A stretch of 51,689 nucleotides of DNA from SZUA-430 sp964638635 (GCA_964638635.1 CAZXAQ010000022.1:1-51689), one strand, 5' to 3'. Counted from the first letter of the stretch, positions 18,501 to 27,237 are shown. Translations and numbers: made by a program. The notes: generated by a model not told the origin, from the sequence alone.

Positions 18501-19164
18501 TGAACTTGTATCCTGATCCGCGAACGGTCTCGATCAATTCGGTTGGAAAACCCCGGTCGATTTTCGCGCGCAAGCGGCTGATGTGCGTGTCCACGATGTT
18601 GGTATGAGGATTGAAATGGAATCCCCATACCGTTTCCAACAGCATCGTGCGAGTGACCACGGTGCCAGCATGCGCAACGAGGAAGCTCAGGAGTCTGATT
18701 TCCAAAGGCTTCAATGGGATCTTCTTGCCTTCGCGGGCCACGCTTTGCGTCAGGAGATCGATTTCAAGCGCACCTGCACGAATCTGGGTCGGCTCCTTCG
18801 CGGCGACGGGACGGCGCACTATCGCCTCGACGCGGGCCAAGAGTTCGGTGAGAGCAAATGGCTTAACCAGGTAGTCGTCACCGCCGGCATTCAGCCCAGC
18901 CACCCGCTCGTCCAGCGAGGATACCGCGGTCAAAAACAGAACAGGCGTTGCGACACCGGCCGTTCTCAGCGACTTGACAACCGTCATGCCGTCCATCGTA
19001 GGCAACATTCGATCGACGATCAGGATGTCATGCCCGCCGGTCATCGCTTCGACGAAGCCTTCCGCACCGGTCGAGGTGGTGGTGACGGTGTGGTGCGCTT
19101 CCCGCAGGCTGTCGCTTAGAAACGCAGAGGTTTCTACATCGTCTTCGATCACCAGGACGCGCAT
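18493..19164 (-). CDS. OmpR-family response regulator
   Basis: A 223-aa response regulator: receiver (residues 1-115) with Asp51 in ILIVDRMLPTMDG and Lys in YLVKPFAL, then an OmpR-type winged helix with LKPLEIRLLSFL, TVWGFHFNPHTNIVDTHISRLR and VRGSGYKFN. The ATG at 19164 is supported by AGGAG nine bases upstream. It is the first gene of a two-gene operon with the kinase at 17151. Its order (regulator then kinase) and domain plan match the pair at 3963-6004, though the two pairs differ clearly in sequence. Confidence 0.93.
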   Translation of the reverse strand: MRVLVIEDDVETSAFLSDSLREAHHTVTTTSTGAEGFVEAMTGGHDILIVDRMLPTMDGMTVVKSLRTAGVATPVLFLTAVSSLDERVAGLNAGGDDYLVKPFALTELLARVEAIVRRPVAAKEPTQIRAGALEIDLLTQSVAREGKKIPLKPLEIRLLSFLVAHAGTVVTRTMLLETVWGFHFNPHTNIVDTHISRLRAKIDRGFPTELIETVRGSGYKFNA

Positions 19165-19223
19165 GTGCCGGAACTCCTGGTGGAGTTGTGAATGGTAACC
19201 CTGAACACCGCCTGTCAGCGCGA

Positions 19224-19427
19224 TTACGAACCCGCAATGTCGGCTGTTCCGCCGCTGCTGGAGCCGGAAATCCAGGAGCCATGATCCTCGCGAATGCTGC
19301 GCCGCCAAAGCTGCAGCAGGCAGTCGGACGCGAACGAGCCCGCTGCCGCCGAATCCAGTCCGCGCCACAGTGCAACGCGGTGAAAAATGTTCCTTAACTC
19401 GAAAACCTCCAGGTCACGCATGGGCAT
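19224..19427 (-). CDS. Possible small protein, no known family
   Basis: A 67-aa open frame starting MPMRDLEVFELRNIFH and ending in a Gly/Ser-rich tail. A GGGAG about eight bases upstream of the ATG and a reasonable residue balance in the first 45 residues make it worth recording; its position just upstream of a two-component operon in the same direction is also suggestive. Nothing else supports it. The rest of the 19165-19905 interval shows no gene; it holds the left copy of the direct repeat at 19753-19796. Confidence 0.25.
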   Translation of the reverse strand: MPMRDLEVFELRNIFHRVALWRGLDSAAAGSFASDCLLQLWRRSIREDHGSWISGSSSGGTADIAGS

Positions 19428-19752
19428 GTCATTCACTCCCGGTTGACGACATCTTGATGTGTCGGTCGAGAAGCGTAAGCCTTTGTTCTTGTCCCACCGA
19501 TGTTCGGCACATGAAGAGTTTGACAGCAAGCGTCCCCCGTTCACCAAATCAGAGTGCGCTTCGGACAACGCGAATCGATGACGATCGCAACGTGTCCTCC
19601 ATTGAAGTGCATGTCCCATCTCGAACGTCTGCCTTACCGGCTCACGGAGGCCTTTCCGGAAGGCATTGAGCGCGCTCATTAGGGTGGACCTCGCCGGACG
19701 CCAAAAGGCGAAGGCAGATCATCTGTATGTTCGCGCGATGGGCACGTAGGAC

Positions 19753-19796
19753 GCGCCAAGCTTTTGGCCGAGCTACTGTTCCTCGTGTGCAATTCG
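19753..19796. repeat. Left copy of a 44-bp imperfect direct repeat
   Basis: The sequence has GCGCCAA, then 23 less conserved bases including CGAGC, then the exact 14-mer TCGTGTGCAATTCG. The same arrangement with identical spacing occurs at 21056-21099. The two copies flank the minus-strand genes at 19906-20364 and 20458-20820. They could be shared regulatory sites or the footprint of a duplication or insertion. Confidence 0.5.
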
Positions 19797-19905
19797 CCTC
19801 ACCTTGGGTCGCAGACCGGGATGCTCTTCGTTACAGGCACATCCGTAATTTCCGCGTGATTTCCCGAGGAAACCTCAGAGGCCCAGTATGAGTGCGGATC
19901 GGGCG

Positions 19906-20364
19906 TTATCCGTTGTCGCCGACGCCGATCGTTCTGCGAAGCGTGCGCGCATTAATCAGGATCGCGATGATCGACTGAATCACACTGATGAATGTCAGCA
20001 TCAAAAATTCGCTGTTTGCGAATATCAGGAATAGCCCGATTCCCGCAGCGCCGAGCACAAAAAGCACAATTTGCACGACGGCGACGCCCCCCATGAGCAG
20101 CGCCTCAAGCGTATTGTCGATTCCCGGGTGCGAGACTTTCATCTGTTCGAACAACGAAACGATAGTGGCTATCAAGAATAGGGTCTCGATCCAGGAAAAG
20201 CCGTACTGGCCCCAACCGAACAAAACTGCTCTGGGGTCTACGATGAAGAATGTGCCGATGACATAGAGCGCAAGCACCAGCACGAATCCCGGGATGAACA
20301 CGAGGAGCGAAGGCTTCGGTTCCCGAAAGTGGATGTCCGTGCCGGTTGTCGAATCGCGTGTCAT
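19906..20364 (-). CDS. Small integral membrane protein, unknown function
   Basis: A 152-aa protein with four clear hydrophobic segments: LLVFIPGFVLVLALYVIGTF, WIETLFLIATIVSLF, LLMGGVAVVQIVLFVLGAAG and FLMLTFISVIQSIIAILI. The N terminus (MTRDSTTGTDIHF) is polar and probably cytoplasmic. The ATG at 20364 with GGAA upstream is preferred to an in-frame TTG at 20394. I do not recognise a family. It lies downstream of the His-rich exported-protein gene and of a strong hairpin, so it is probably transcribed separately. Confidence 0.65.
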   Translation of the reverse strand: MTRDSTTGTDIHFREPKPSLLVFIPGFVLVLALYVIGTFFIVDPRAVLFGWGQYGFSWIETLFLIATIVSLFEQMKVSHPGIDNTLEALLMGGVAVVQIVLFVLGAAGIGLFLIFANSEFLMLTFISVIQSIIAILINARTLRRTIGVGDNG

Positions 20365-20413
20365 TCGTGGGTTCCAGAAAGTTGAACTAAGCAAAAGTTT
20401 GAACTACGCAAGC

Positions 20414-20434
20414 GGGGCCGGGCTGCCCGGCCCC
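20414..20434 (-). terminator. Strong GC hairpin after the His-rich protein gene
   Basis: Nine-base perfect arms (GGGGCCGGG and CCCGGCCCC) with a three-base loop lie 24 bases past the stop of the minus-strand gene at 20458. A good T-run is missing; a short TTTT occurs about 20 bases further. The position fits transcript termination or 3'-end protection. Confidence 0.6.
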
Positions 20435-20457
20435 GTCTGTCGCGCGGCTGACCGATC

Positions 20458-20820
20458 TTATTTGGGCTTCGCCGCCTCCGCGTCGTGCGTCTTGGCCGTG
20501 GCTTCGTGCTCCTTCGCCAGCGCCTCATGGTGTTTGGCGAGCCTCTCATGATGCTTCGCCAGCTTGTGGTGACCGAGCTTGCGGTACTCGGCCGCCTTCG
20601 ACCGATGATGCGCCACCATCCCCTTGTGGTACTCCGCGTGAGCTTTGTGCTCGACGCTCGCCTGCTTGTGATCTTCGGATGTAGCGGGAATCGTCGTGCT
20701 CGATTTCGGCGCCTCCGGTGCCGGCGTCGTAGCAGCCCAAGCGCCGCCCGACAGAGCGGAGAGCCCTAGCGTTGCCGCTAGCGCTACGGCCGCCAACTTT
20801 GAGTTCAGATGGATGCTCAT
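20458..20820 (-). CDS. Exported His/Lys/Glu-rich helical protein
   Basis: A 120-aa protein. The signal peptide covers residues 1-31 (ending AWA). The mature chain is highly charged and helical, with short repeats of the kind HHKLAKHHERLAKHHEALAKEHEA, giving about 15 His in 60 residues. Such spacing could bind metal ions or buffer protons in the periplasm; this is inference. The ATG at 20820 has GGAGGAG upstream and is preferred over an earlier in-frame ATG at 20832. A strong hairpin follows the gene. Confidence 0.7.
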   Translation of the reverse strand: MSIHLNSKLAAVALAATLGLSALSGGAWAATTPAPEAPKSSTTIPATSEDHKQASVEHKAHAEYHKGMVAHHRSKAAEYRKLGHHKLAKHHERLAKHHEALAKEHEATAKTHDAEAAKPK

Positions 20821-21248
20821 AATCTCCTCCAATGGAGCGTGCGAAATGCACCCTCCGTGACGGATATATGGTGCGCTAACCTTTCATGACCCTGGAGCGA
20901 TCGTGAATTCCACGACACGCCGTTCACGGCGCTGCGAGCGTGGATGCCATTGCCAGCTCGCCTGTAAATGCGGTCGCTGGCGCGCCTTCCTGCGGGCGAG
21001 ATCAAAACACGAAGGGAACAAGCTTGTAACTGCACTCGCGATAGCTGCGTACGGCGCGCCAATATTATCGACGAGCATGCGCTCTTCGTGTGCAATTCGT
21101 CGGACATACGTCGGACATACGTCGCCGCAAGAATGACGGCGACAGCCATAGCGATCGCGGGCGGCGCTAGGCCGAGCTCGCCCCCACCCACGTGACGAGA
21201 CTGCCCACATACCCTCGATGACGTATGTCCGTAGTCGACGACATGGCT
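20821..21248. other. 428-base intergenic region with repeats
   Basis: No gene is supported. The region carries the promoter of the His-rich protein gene at its left end and the right copy of the 44-bp direct repeat (21056-21099). Directly after that copy comes a tandem duplication, CGGACATACGT repeated twice (21100-21121), and a third ACGTATGTCCG in inverted orientation occurs near 21220, so the two orientations could pair across about 100 bases. Confidence 0.45.
21056..21099. repeat. Right copy of the 44-bp imperfect direct repeat
   Basis: It has the same GCGCCAA block and exact TCGTGTGCAATTCG block as 19753-19796 with identical spacing; in between, CGAGC is also shared. It is followed at once by the tandem CGGACATACGT repeat, which the left copy lacks. 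Confidence 0.5.
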
Positions 21249-21947
21249 TCAGGTTGCCGGATTTGTCTCAATCTCTTGATCGAGCCGCACAAATCGATAG
21301 CCTTGCTCGCGCAACTCGCGAACGAGGGTCGGGAGGGCTTCGGCAGTGTGCACGCCGCGTCCGTTGATGTGCATGATCAATATGTCCCCCGGGCGCGTCA
21401 TACCCGCCACCTCGTGCTCGATGCCTGTGGCCGAGACATGCGGATCGGGATCGCCAACAGGCCAGCGCCAATGGACGACGCGATAGCCGAGGCTTTCGAC
21501 GGCCGCCAGAGACGCCGTGCTGTAGACGCCGGCAGGAAAGCGAAACAGTTTCGTATGCCGTCCGGTGACTTTCTCGATTTCTTGTTGAGCAGCTTGGACC
21601 TCGTCGCGCACCTGCGCCAGCGGCATGCGATCCATATGATTGTTGTGGCTGAACGAATGGTTCTCAATCTCCACAAAAGGCTGCGCCGCCAACCAGCGAG
21701 CGTCGGCTTGATTGTCGCGCGCGAACTTTCCGGCCATGAACACCGTAAACGGGATTCGCTGTTCGACCAGAAAGTCTGCGATCCGATGGTCGAGATGCGC
21801 AGGCGCGTTGGCCTCGCATGCATCGAACGTCAGGGCCACGTCACGTTTATGCGTCGGAAAGGATTTGATAACGGCCGCAGAGGTGGCTTGCGAGCCGACG
21901 CAAAGCGACAACCCTATGATGGCGAACAGTCCGGATGTGACTTTCAT
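21249..21947 (-). CDS. Exported polysaccharide deacetylase (NodB-like)
   Basis: A 232-aa secreted enzyme of carbohydrate esterase family 4. After a signal peptide (1-24) come the NodB motifs: motif 1 ALTFDACE (the second Asp replaced by Ala-Cys, a variant seen in many family members), motif 2 HSFSHNNH (metal-binding His-x3-His), motif 3 FRFPAGVYS, and the late IMHINGRG. It should remove acetyl groups from an envelope or exopolysaccharide amino sugar in the periplasm. The ATG at 21947 is chosen because the signal peptide starts there. No sugar-related neighbours are present. Confidence 0.85.
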   Translation of the reverse strand: MKVTSGLFAIIGLSLCVGSQATSAAVIKSFPTHKRDVALTFDACEANAPAHLDHRIADFLVEQRIPFTVFMAGKFARDNQADARWLAAQPFVEIENHSFSHNNHMDRMPLAQVRDEVQAAQQEIEKVTGRHTKLFRFPAGVYSTASLAAVESLGYRVVHWRWPVGDPDPHVSATGIEHEVAGMTRPGDILIMHINGRGVHTAEALPTLVRELREQGYRFVRLDQEIETNPAT

Positions 21948-22056
21948 CGGCGTGACCCTGCGATTGCTATCTGCGGAGAGTCGCCGTCTTCTCTGACCGC
22001 TGCACGTCAGAGACATTACAGAGTTTTAAGCTCAGGCCTTTGGAATCGCCTAATTA

Positions 22057-23349
22057 CTACGAGGGGTTGTCCAGGCTAAACGCGGCCTTCTGGTCGTCGT
22101 AGGCGAATACTTCTGCGTAGCGTGCCCAGCTGATGACCGCTTTGAGCGTCGTTTCTGCGGCTTCCGGCGTCATGTGGTCTTCAAGCTCGTCCAAGAACCG
22201 GCTCTTCGGCGCCATGTGGCTTTGGCGTTCGTCGAGGACTTGGCGTATGTGGCCAGCCAGTGGAACATAGCTTAACAATTGGCGCGCAAACACATGCTTG
22301 CGTTCCGAGAGCCCGGCCCGCGCGAACTCCTTCCCGGCTTCCGTCAAGCGTATGTCGCCGCCCTCGACTTCGGCCAAGCGCAGCATCTGAAGTGTTTCCG
22401 CGACCGGGAGCAATTCGTCGCTCGGCATCTGCAATGTCGCAGCGATGACAGGGAGATCCGCCTTGCCGTCGAAGGGCGGCGCCAAGATCGCCTCGATCAG
22501 TCCGGAGAGCAAATTGGTAGAGACCCGCGACAACGCAGTGCTCAGTCCCGCAGCGAACCGCTCGACAGTCGCAGCGCCACGCGGCTGCTCGGTCATCGCG
22601 ACATAGACGTGATTGACGAGTTCGCGAAACGTCGGGTCGAGCCTGTTGCGGGGTTGAGGGAGGTCCACCGTGATTTGTTTGACAATACGTCCGGGGTTCG
22701 ACCCGAAGATCAGGATGCGATTGCACATCAGCACAGCCTCCTCGATATTGTGCGTGACGAGGAGCATCCCTTTGATGGGTAGCTTGCCGTCGGACCATAG
22801 GTCCAAGAGGTCGGTACGAAGCGTCTCGGCAGTCAAGACGTCGAGCGCGGAGAATGCCTCATCCATCAGAAGAATGTTCGGATGCACGACAAGGGCGCGC
22901 GCAAAACCCACGCGTTGGCGCATGCCGCCGGACAGCTCCCGCGGATACGCGGACTCGAAACCGTCGAGACCGATCATGTCGATTGCGGATAGGGCGCGAC
23001 GCTGGGCCTCGGCATCGGGGACACCAAGAGCTTCAAGGCCAATACGCACGTTCTCAAGCACCGTCAACCACGGGAACAAGGCGAAGCTCTGAAACACCAT
23101 CGCGATGCCTCGCGCGGGGCCGCTGACGACCTTGCCAAGGTACGTCACGGCGCCGTTCGCAGGGGGCGAGAGGCCTGCGATGATCCGAAGAAGCGTCGAC
23201 TTGCCCGACCCGGAGCGGCCGATCAAGCCGACAACTTCGCCTTCCCGAAGACTCAAGTTGACGTTTTCCAGAACCAAAAGTTCGCCGCCCGCGGCCTTGG
23301 GAAAAGCTTGGCGAACGTTCTCGACCTCGAGAAGCGGTGCTCCGGTCAT
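22057..23349 (-). CDS. ABC transporter ATP-binding protein, nitrate/sulfonate/taurine type with AAA-associated C-terminal domain
   Basis: A 430-aa ATPase. The nucleotide-binding domain (to about 260) has Walker A GRSGSGKST, signature LSGGMRQRVGFAR, Walker B ILLMDEAFSALD and switch His in LVTHNIEEA. The remaining 170 residues match the AAA-associated C-terminal domain found on transport ATPases of this group (LPVAETLQMLRLAEVEGGDIRLTEAGKEFA), perhaps a regulatory domain. The ATG at 23349 is preferred, with GAAGGA upstream; one at 23364 overlapping the permease stop (ATGA) is possible. It works with the fused permease at 23361. No periplasmic binding protein is encoded nearby. Confidence 0.88.
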   Translation of the reverse strand: MTGAPLLEVENVRQAFPKAAGGELLVLENVNLSLREGEVVGLIGRSGSGKSTLLRIIAGLSPPANGAVTYLGKVVSGPARGIAMVFQSFALFPWLTVLENVRIGLEALGVPDAEAQRRALSAIDMIGLDGFESAYPRELSGGMRQRVGFARALVVHPNILLMDEAFSALDVLTAETLRTDLLDLWSDGKLPIKGMLLVTHNIEEAVLMCNRILIFGSNPGRIVKQITVDLPQPRNRLDPTFRELVNHVYVAMTEQPRGAATVERFAAGLSTALSRVSTNLLSGLIEAILAPPFDGKADLPVIAATLQMPSDELLPVAETLQMLRLAEVEGGDIRLTEAGKEFARAGLSERKHVFARQLLSYVPLAGHIRQVLDERQSHMAPKSRFLDELEDHMTPEAAETTLKAVISWARYAEVFAYDDQKAAFSLDNPS

Positions 23350-23360
23350 GGCGTTGTCCT

Positions 23361-25112
23361 TCATGCGAGGCGAAACCTGCGCTCGGCAAACTCGTAGAGC
23401 GGGCGCCAGAACACACGGTTGATCACGATGACATACGTACTCATGATGGCGATGCCGAGGACAATGCGCCGAAAATCGCCAGCGGCGGTCGCTTCGGCGA
23501 TGTAGGAGCCCAGACCCGTAGCGGTCAGCTTCGTGTGACCCCACTCAACGTATTCGGCGACGATACTGGCGTTCCACGAGCCGCCGGATGCCGTAATGGC
23601 GCCAGTGATGTAGAAGGGAAACACGCCCGGCAAGGCGACCTTACGCCACCAGATCCAGCCGGAAATGAAAAGATTCGCCGAGACATCTCGAAATTCGCGC
23701 GGCAACGCCGATGCCCCGGCGATCACGTTGAAGAGGATATACCACTGCGTCCCCAAGATCATCAGGGGGCTGAGCCAAATGTCGGGGTCAAGCTTGAAGG
23801 TGACGATACCGGCAACCGCAACGGGGAAGAGAAGATTGGCGGGGAATGCCGCAAGGAACTGTGCGATGGGCGAAACGATACCGGCTACCTGAGGACGCAT
23901 GCCGACCCAAACGCCCAACGGAACCCAAATGACGCTCGCGATCGCGATTAGCACGAAGACGCGAAGCATCGTCGCAAATCCCGTGACCACCGCGTGCAAC
24001 GCCTCGTCTGGCCCGATTCCACTTGCGATAAAACGAAACGCCTTCCACGCGGCGAAAGCGACGGCAATGCCCACAAGTATTGTCCAGATTGTATCAAGCC
24101 ATCGCTCGGGGACCGGGAGTGTCGGAAAGTGCGACGTTTGCGCGTCTCGCCGTCGCGCACCTCTGCGCTCCAGCCAGCCGTACGTCGCGATGAGGGGAGC
24201 CATCAAAGACGCAAGAAGCTGGGACCGCCGGAAAGTCGTCAATACCCACGACGAAGGCGGGATCGCGCCCAGCTCTTGCTCAATGCGGAAGCGATCCGAC
24301 CACGCCACCAAAGGTCTGAACAGCAACTGGTCGTAGAGTAGGATGACAACCAACATTGCAGCGATAGCCCAATAGATCGCGTAGAGGTCGCCGCGGTCGA
24401 TCGCGATCGCTATGAAGGAACCAATTCCGGGAAGATCGACGGTCCTGTGCCCGACAATTATGGCTTCCGACGCTACGACGAAGAACCAGCCGGCGGACAT
24501 CGACAGCATCATATTCCAGATAAGCGGTGGCATCGCAAAGGGCACTTCGACCCGCCAGAAGCGCATCCAGCCCGAAAACCCGAAGTTTCTTGCCGCTTCG
24601 ATCAGCTCCGTCGGTACGGTGCGCAGTGACTGATAGAAGCTGAAGGCCATATTCCACGCTTGGCTCGTGAAAATTGCGAATACCGCGGCAAACTCCAAAC
24701 CCAAGGCGCGGCCCGGCGCCAACGACATGAAGAACGTCACGGTTACCGAGATGAACCCAAGGATAGGGACGGATTGAAGGATATCGAGCAGCGGTATGAT
24801 CAGCCGCTCCGCGCGCCGGCTCTTCGCTGCCCAGGTCGCGATCGTGAAGGTGAAAAGAAGCGAAAGTGCGAGGGCCGCAAACATGCGCAAGGAGGTTTGC
24901 GCCGCGTACTGGGGCAAGTCCCACGGATTCAGTTCGATCGGTGAAGCCCTGAGCTGCGACAGCGGCTCGACTAGCTCCTGGCTGGTTTCCCCGAGGAACG
25001 CCAAGGCTCCAAGCAGCAGCAACGCCGCCGCTGCATCCCAGACGCGGGAGGCGCCCCACGGATTCCCGATCGATATGGGCGTGGGGCCGAGCTGCGATCG
25101 GGGGTGATGCAA
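23361..25112 (-). CDS. ABC transporter permease, two BPD_transp_1 domains fused
   Basis: A 583-aa integral membrane protein made of two permease units in one chain, each with its own EAA-type coupling loop: ELIEAARNFGFSGWMRFWRVEVP in the first half, and EFRDVSANLFISGWIWWRKVALP in the second. Most importers of the nitrate/sulfonate type use two copies of a single-domain permease, so this fused form is a defined subclass. It is encoded just upstream of its ATPase. The substrate is not evident. A linker of about 60 polar residues (about 285-345) separates the halves. Confidence 0.88.
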   Translation of the reverse strand: MHHPRSQLGPTPISIGNPWGASRVWDAAAALLLLGALAFLGETSQELVEPLSQLRASPIELNPWDLPQYAAQTSLRMFAALALSLLFTFTIATWAAKSRRAERLIIPLLDILQSVPILGFISVTVTFFMSLAPGRALGLEFAAVFAIFTSQAWNMAFSFYQSLRTVPTELIEAARNFGFSGWMRFWRVEVPFAMPPLIWNMMLSMSAGWFFVVASEAIIVGHRTVDLPGIGSFIAIAIDRGDLYAIYWAIAAMLVVILLYDQLLFRPLVAWSDRFRIEQELGAIPPSSWVLTTFRRSQLLASLMAPLIATYGWLERRGARRRDAQTSHFPTLPVPERWLDTIWTILVGIAVAFAAWKAFRFIASGIGPDEALHAVVTGFATMLRVFVLIAIASVIWVPLGVWVGMRPQVAGIVSPIAQFLAAFPANLLFPVAVAGIVTFKLDPDIWLSPLMILGTQWYILFNVIAGASALPREFRDVSANLFISGWIWWRKVALPGVFPFYITGAITASGGSWNASIVAEYVEWGHTKLTATGLGSYIAEATAAGDFRRIVLGIAIMSTYVIVINRVFWRPLYEFAERRFRLA

Positions 25113-25175
25113 GGCTACATCTCGACCTTGGCGCCAGTTTCACTGATCCGATCAGCGGCCAGAAGTTGAATCATC

Positions 25176-27035
25176 CTAGTTAGCTGCACCCGCGCGGGCA
25201 AGGTGCGAAAACCAGCCGCCGCTCGCGATCAATTCCTGCGGAGATCCAACTTCCGCGACCTTACCGCCGTCCAATACGATGACGGTATCCGCATCGCTGA
25301 TCATCGAGTAGCGGTGCGCAATCACGACCGTCAGGCGGCCCGCGCGAAGCTTTGCTATGGCGGACTTGATCTCATTCTCTGTGACGTAGTCGAGGTTTGC
25401 GGTGGCCTCATCAAGGATCAAGATTCGAGGAGCGCTGACCAAGACGCGAGCGATCTGAATGCGTTGCCGCTCGCCGACGGATAGCCCGACACCGCGCTCG
25501 CCGACGACAGTTGCGAGCCCTTCCGGCAAGCGTTCGAGCGTGGGGCCCAGTCCTGCCGCCACGGCGGCTTCGCGCACGTCGGCGTCCGCTGCTGTGGTGC
25601 GCGTATAACGAATGTTGTCCGCCAGAGTTCCGCTGAAGAGGACGCCGTCAGCCGCGACGACGCCGATGTCGCGCCTCAGCGCGGCGGGGTCGATGCGCGA
25701 AAGCGGAACGCCATTGAAGCGAATCTCACCCGACTGCGGTTCGATCAAGCGCAACATGAGATCGGCCGCCGTCGTCTTCCCCGCACCGGACGGGCCGACG
25801 ATCGCCGTGAGTTCTCCCGAGGGGGCCGTGAACGTCACGCCGCGCAAAATCTCCCGCTCGGCGGTGTAGCCAAAGCGAACGTTATCGAACTGCAGCGTGC
25901 CTGGCCCTTCAGGCATCGGCGAACCCGATCGTTCTTCCTCGTCCGCAGAGATGAGATCAGCCGCGCGGCCGATCTTCGCCAAATGGTCCTGCAACGCCGT
26001 GAGCGCACTCGTTAGGCGGTCGATCGGGTCGTAGATCAAATCAAGATAGGCGACGAACATCACCACGTCGCCCGGCGTCAGCTGGTGTTCCATAACCTTC
26101 CAGCCGCCATAGGCCAGAACCAAGGCTTGCCCAAGGTGGACGCAAGCGACCTGCCACAGCAGGTAGCGATTCTGAATGCGGTTGCGCTCCAGGTGGTCGA
26201 TGTACGCGCGTTGCGCCGCCTCATCGAACTTAGCGACGTGAAGCGCTTCCGCGCCGCCCAACTTCACAGTTTTTATGGCGCCCAGAGGTTCCTGGATAGC
26301 GCCGCTCAGGTGCTCCCACTTTTCGTAGTAGTTGTCGAGGCCGTGCTGCAATCGTTGCGCCATCCGCCGCGAAATCCACAAGTATGCGGGTAACGTCGCG
26401 AGCGCGATGAGCGTCAGCGACATGTGCTGCGTGATCATAATCGCGAAAGCGCCGACGACGCGAAACAGCTCCGGCAGAACCTCCTTGGCCACTGTCGTGA
26501 TGACTGGTGACACTTGGTCGGTTTGGTCGATTTGCTTCGCGATCGCTCCGCTGGAGCGTTTGGTGAAATAGCCCAGCGGCAATCGCAAAACGTGGCGCAG
26601 TGTTTGCGCCATGACGCCTTGCTCAATCCTCGCCCCGGCCTTCGTTGCGAAGTTGTCCGCCGCGAGCGAGCAATACCTGGACCCGAGGTTGATGAGAAAC
26701 AAGAGCGCCACGGCAATCAGCAACGTCTGTGTCGCTTGTTCGGCGGTGCGTGGCTCCACGTGGCCGCGCCGGTGCGCATGGCTCGTGTCGATTTCGGTCG
26801 CGGGATCTGCTTGAGCGTGTCGGGTGGCGCTGAAGACGTAAAGACCCGATAGGTCGTTGATAACGGCGCGATAGACGAGCGGTTGGATCAGGCTTGCGCC
26901 TGTGCCTAAAAACGCAAGCAGGGCAACAAGAGCAAGGGTTCGCCGGTGCGGCTTCATCCACGCGATCAGTAGCCGCGCGGCAGATGCGTCAAGCAGCTTC
27001 ATTCTCGATTCAGGCCCTGGTGCCGAGTTATCCAT
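25176..27035 (-). CDS. ABC exporter, fused membrane and ATPase domains (MsbA-like)
   Basis: A 619-aa half-size exporter that should work as a homodimer. The N-terminal membrane domain has about six segments (from about 33 to 335), interrupted by a polar His-rich insert at about 72-98 (TRHAQ...DTSHAHRRGH) predicted to lie outside the membrane. The ATPase domain has Walker A GPSGAGKT (414-421), signature LSVGERQRIQIAR (from 519), Walker B ILILDEATANLD (538-549) and switch His in VIAHRYS. The start at 27035 is plausible, an ATG at 27002 (MKLLDAS) also. It lies 63 bases upstream of the fused importer permease, in the same direction. Confidence 0.88.
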   Translation of the reverse strand: MDNSAPGPESRMKLLDASAARLLIAWMKPHRRTLALVALLAFLGTGASLIQPLVYRAVINDLSGLYVFSATRHAQADPATEIDTSHAHRRGHVEPRTAEQATQTLLIAVALLFLINLGSRYCSLAADNFATKAGARIEQGVMAQTLRHVLRLPLGYFTKRSSGAIAKQIDQTDQVSPVITTVAKEVLPELFRVVGAFAIMITQHMSLTLIALATLPAYLWISRRMAQRLQHGLDNYYEKWEHLSGAIQEPLGAIKTVKLGGAEALHVAKFDEAAQRAYIDHLERNRIQNRYLLWQVACVHLGQALVLAYGGWKVMEHQLTPGDVVMFVAYLDLIYDPIDRLTSALTALQDHLAKIGRAADLISADEEERSGSPMPEGPGTLQFDNVRFGYTAEREILRGVTFTAPSGELTAIVGPSGAGKTTAADLMLRLIEPQSGEIRFNGVPLSRIDPAALRRDIGVVAADGVLFSGTLADNIRYTRTTAADADVREAAVAAGLGPTLERLPEGLATVVGERGVGLSVGERQRIQIARVLVSAPRILILDEATANLDYVTENEIKSAIAKLRAGRLTVVIAHRYSMISDADTVIVLDGGKVAEVGSPQELIASGGWFSHLARAGAAN

Positions 27036-27191
27036 CGTTTAGCAAATCAATCCCGCGCACGTACAGAGTGAAACACGAAACTGGAACAAATTCCGCAGCG
27101 CGACACATGAACTCCCAACTGGTCAACGAGGCTCAGGCCCACAAGTCAGCGTACATCAGAGTACGTCGGCGCAGATAAAGGCGATTTCCGA

Positions 27192-27234
27192 ATCTCGCAA
27201 TTGGCGAGATCACTTGCTCCGAACACGGAGCAAG
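27192..27234. promoter_or_regulatory. Two adjacent perfect inverted repeats before traG
   Basis: The first repeat (27192-27210) has 7-base arms ATCTCGC/GCGAGAT around AATTG. The second (27213-27234) has 9-base arms CTTGCTCCG/CGGAGCAAG around AACA and ends four bases before the traG start codon, covering its ribosome-binding site. This position suits an operator or a translation-blocking hairpin for the transfer operon. The rest of the interval from 27036 shows no gene and must hold the divergent promoters of traG and the exporter. Confidence 0.6.
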
Positions 27235-27237
27235 CGA

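Noticed and set aside
19370..19669. 99-codon open frame on the plus strand in the 19.2-19.9 kb gap
   Set aside because: Cys/Arg/Ser-rich composition, no ribosome-binding site and no domain; likely chance.
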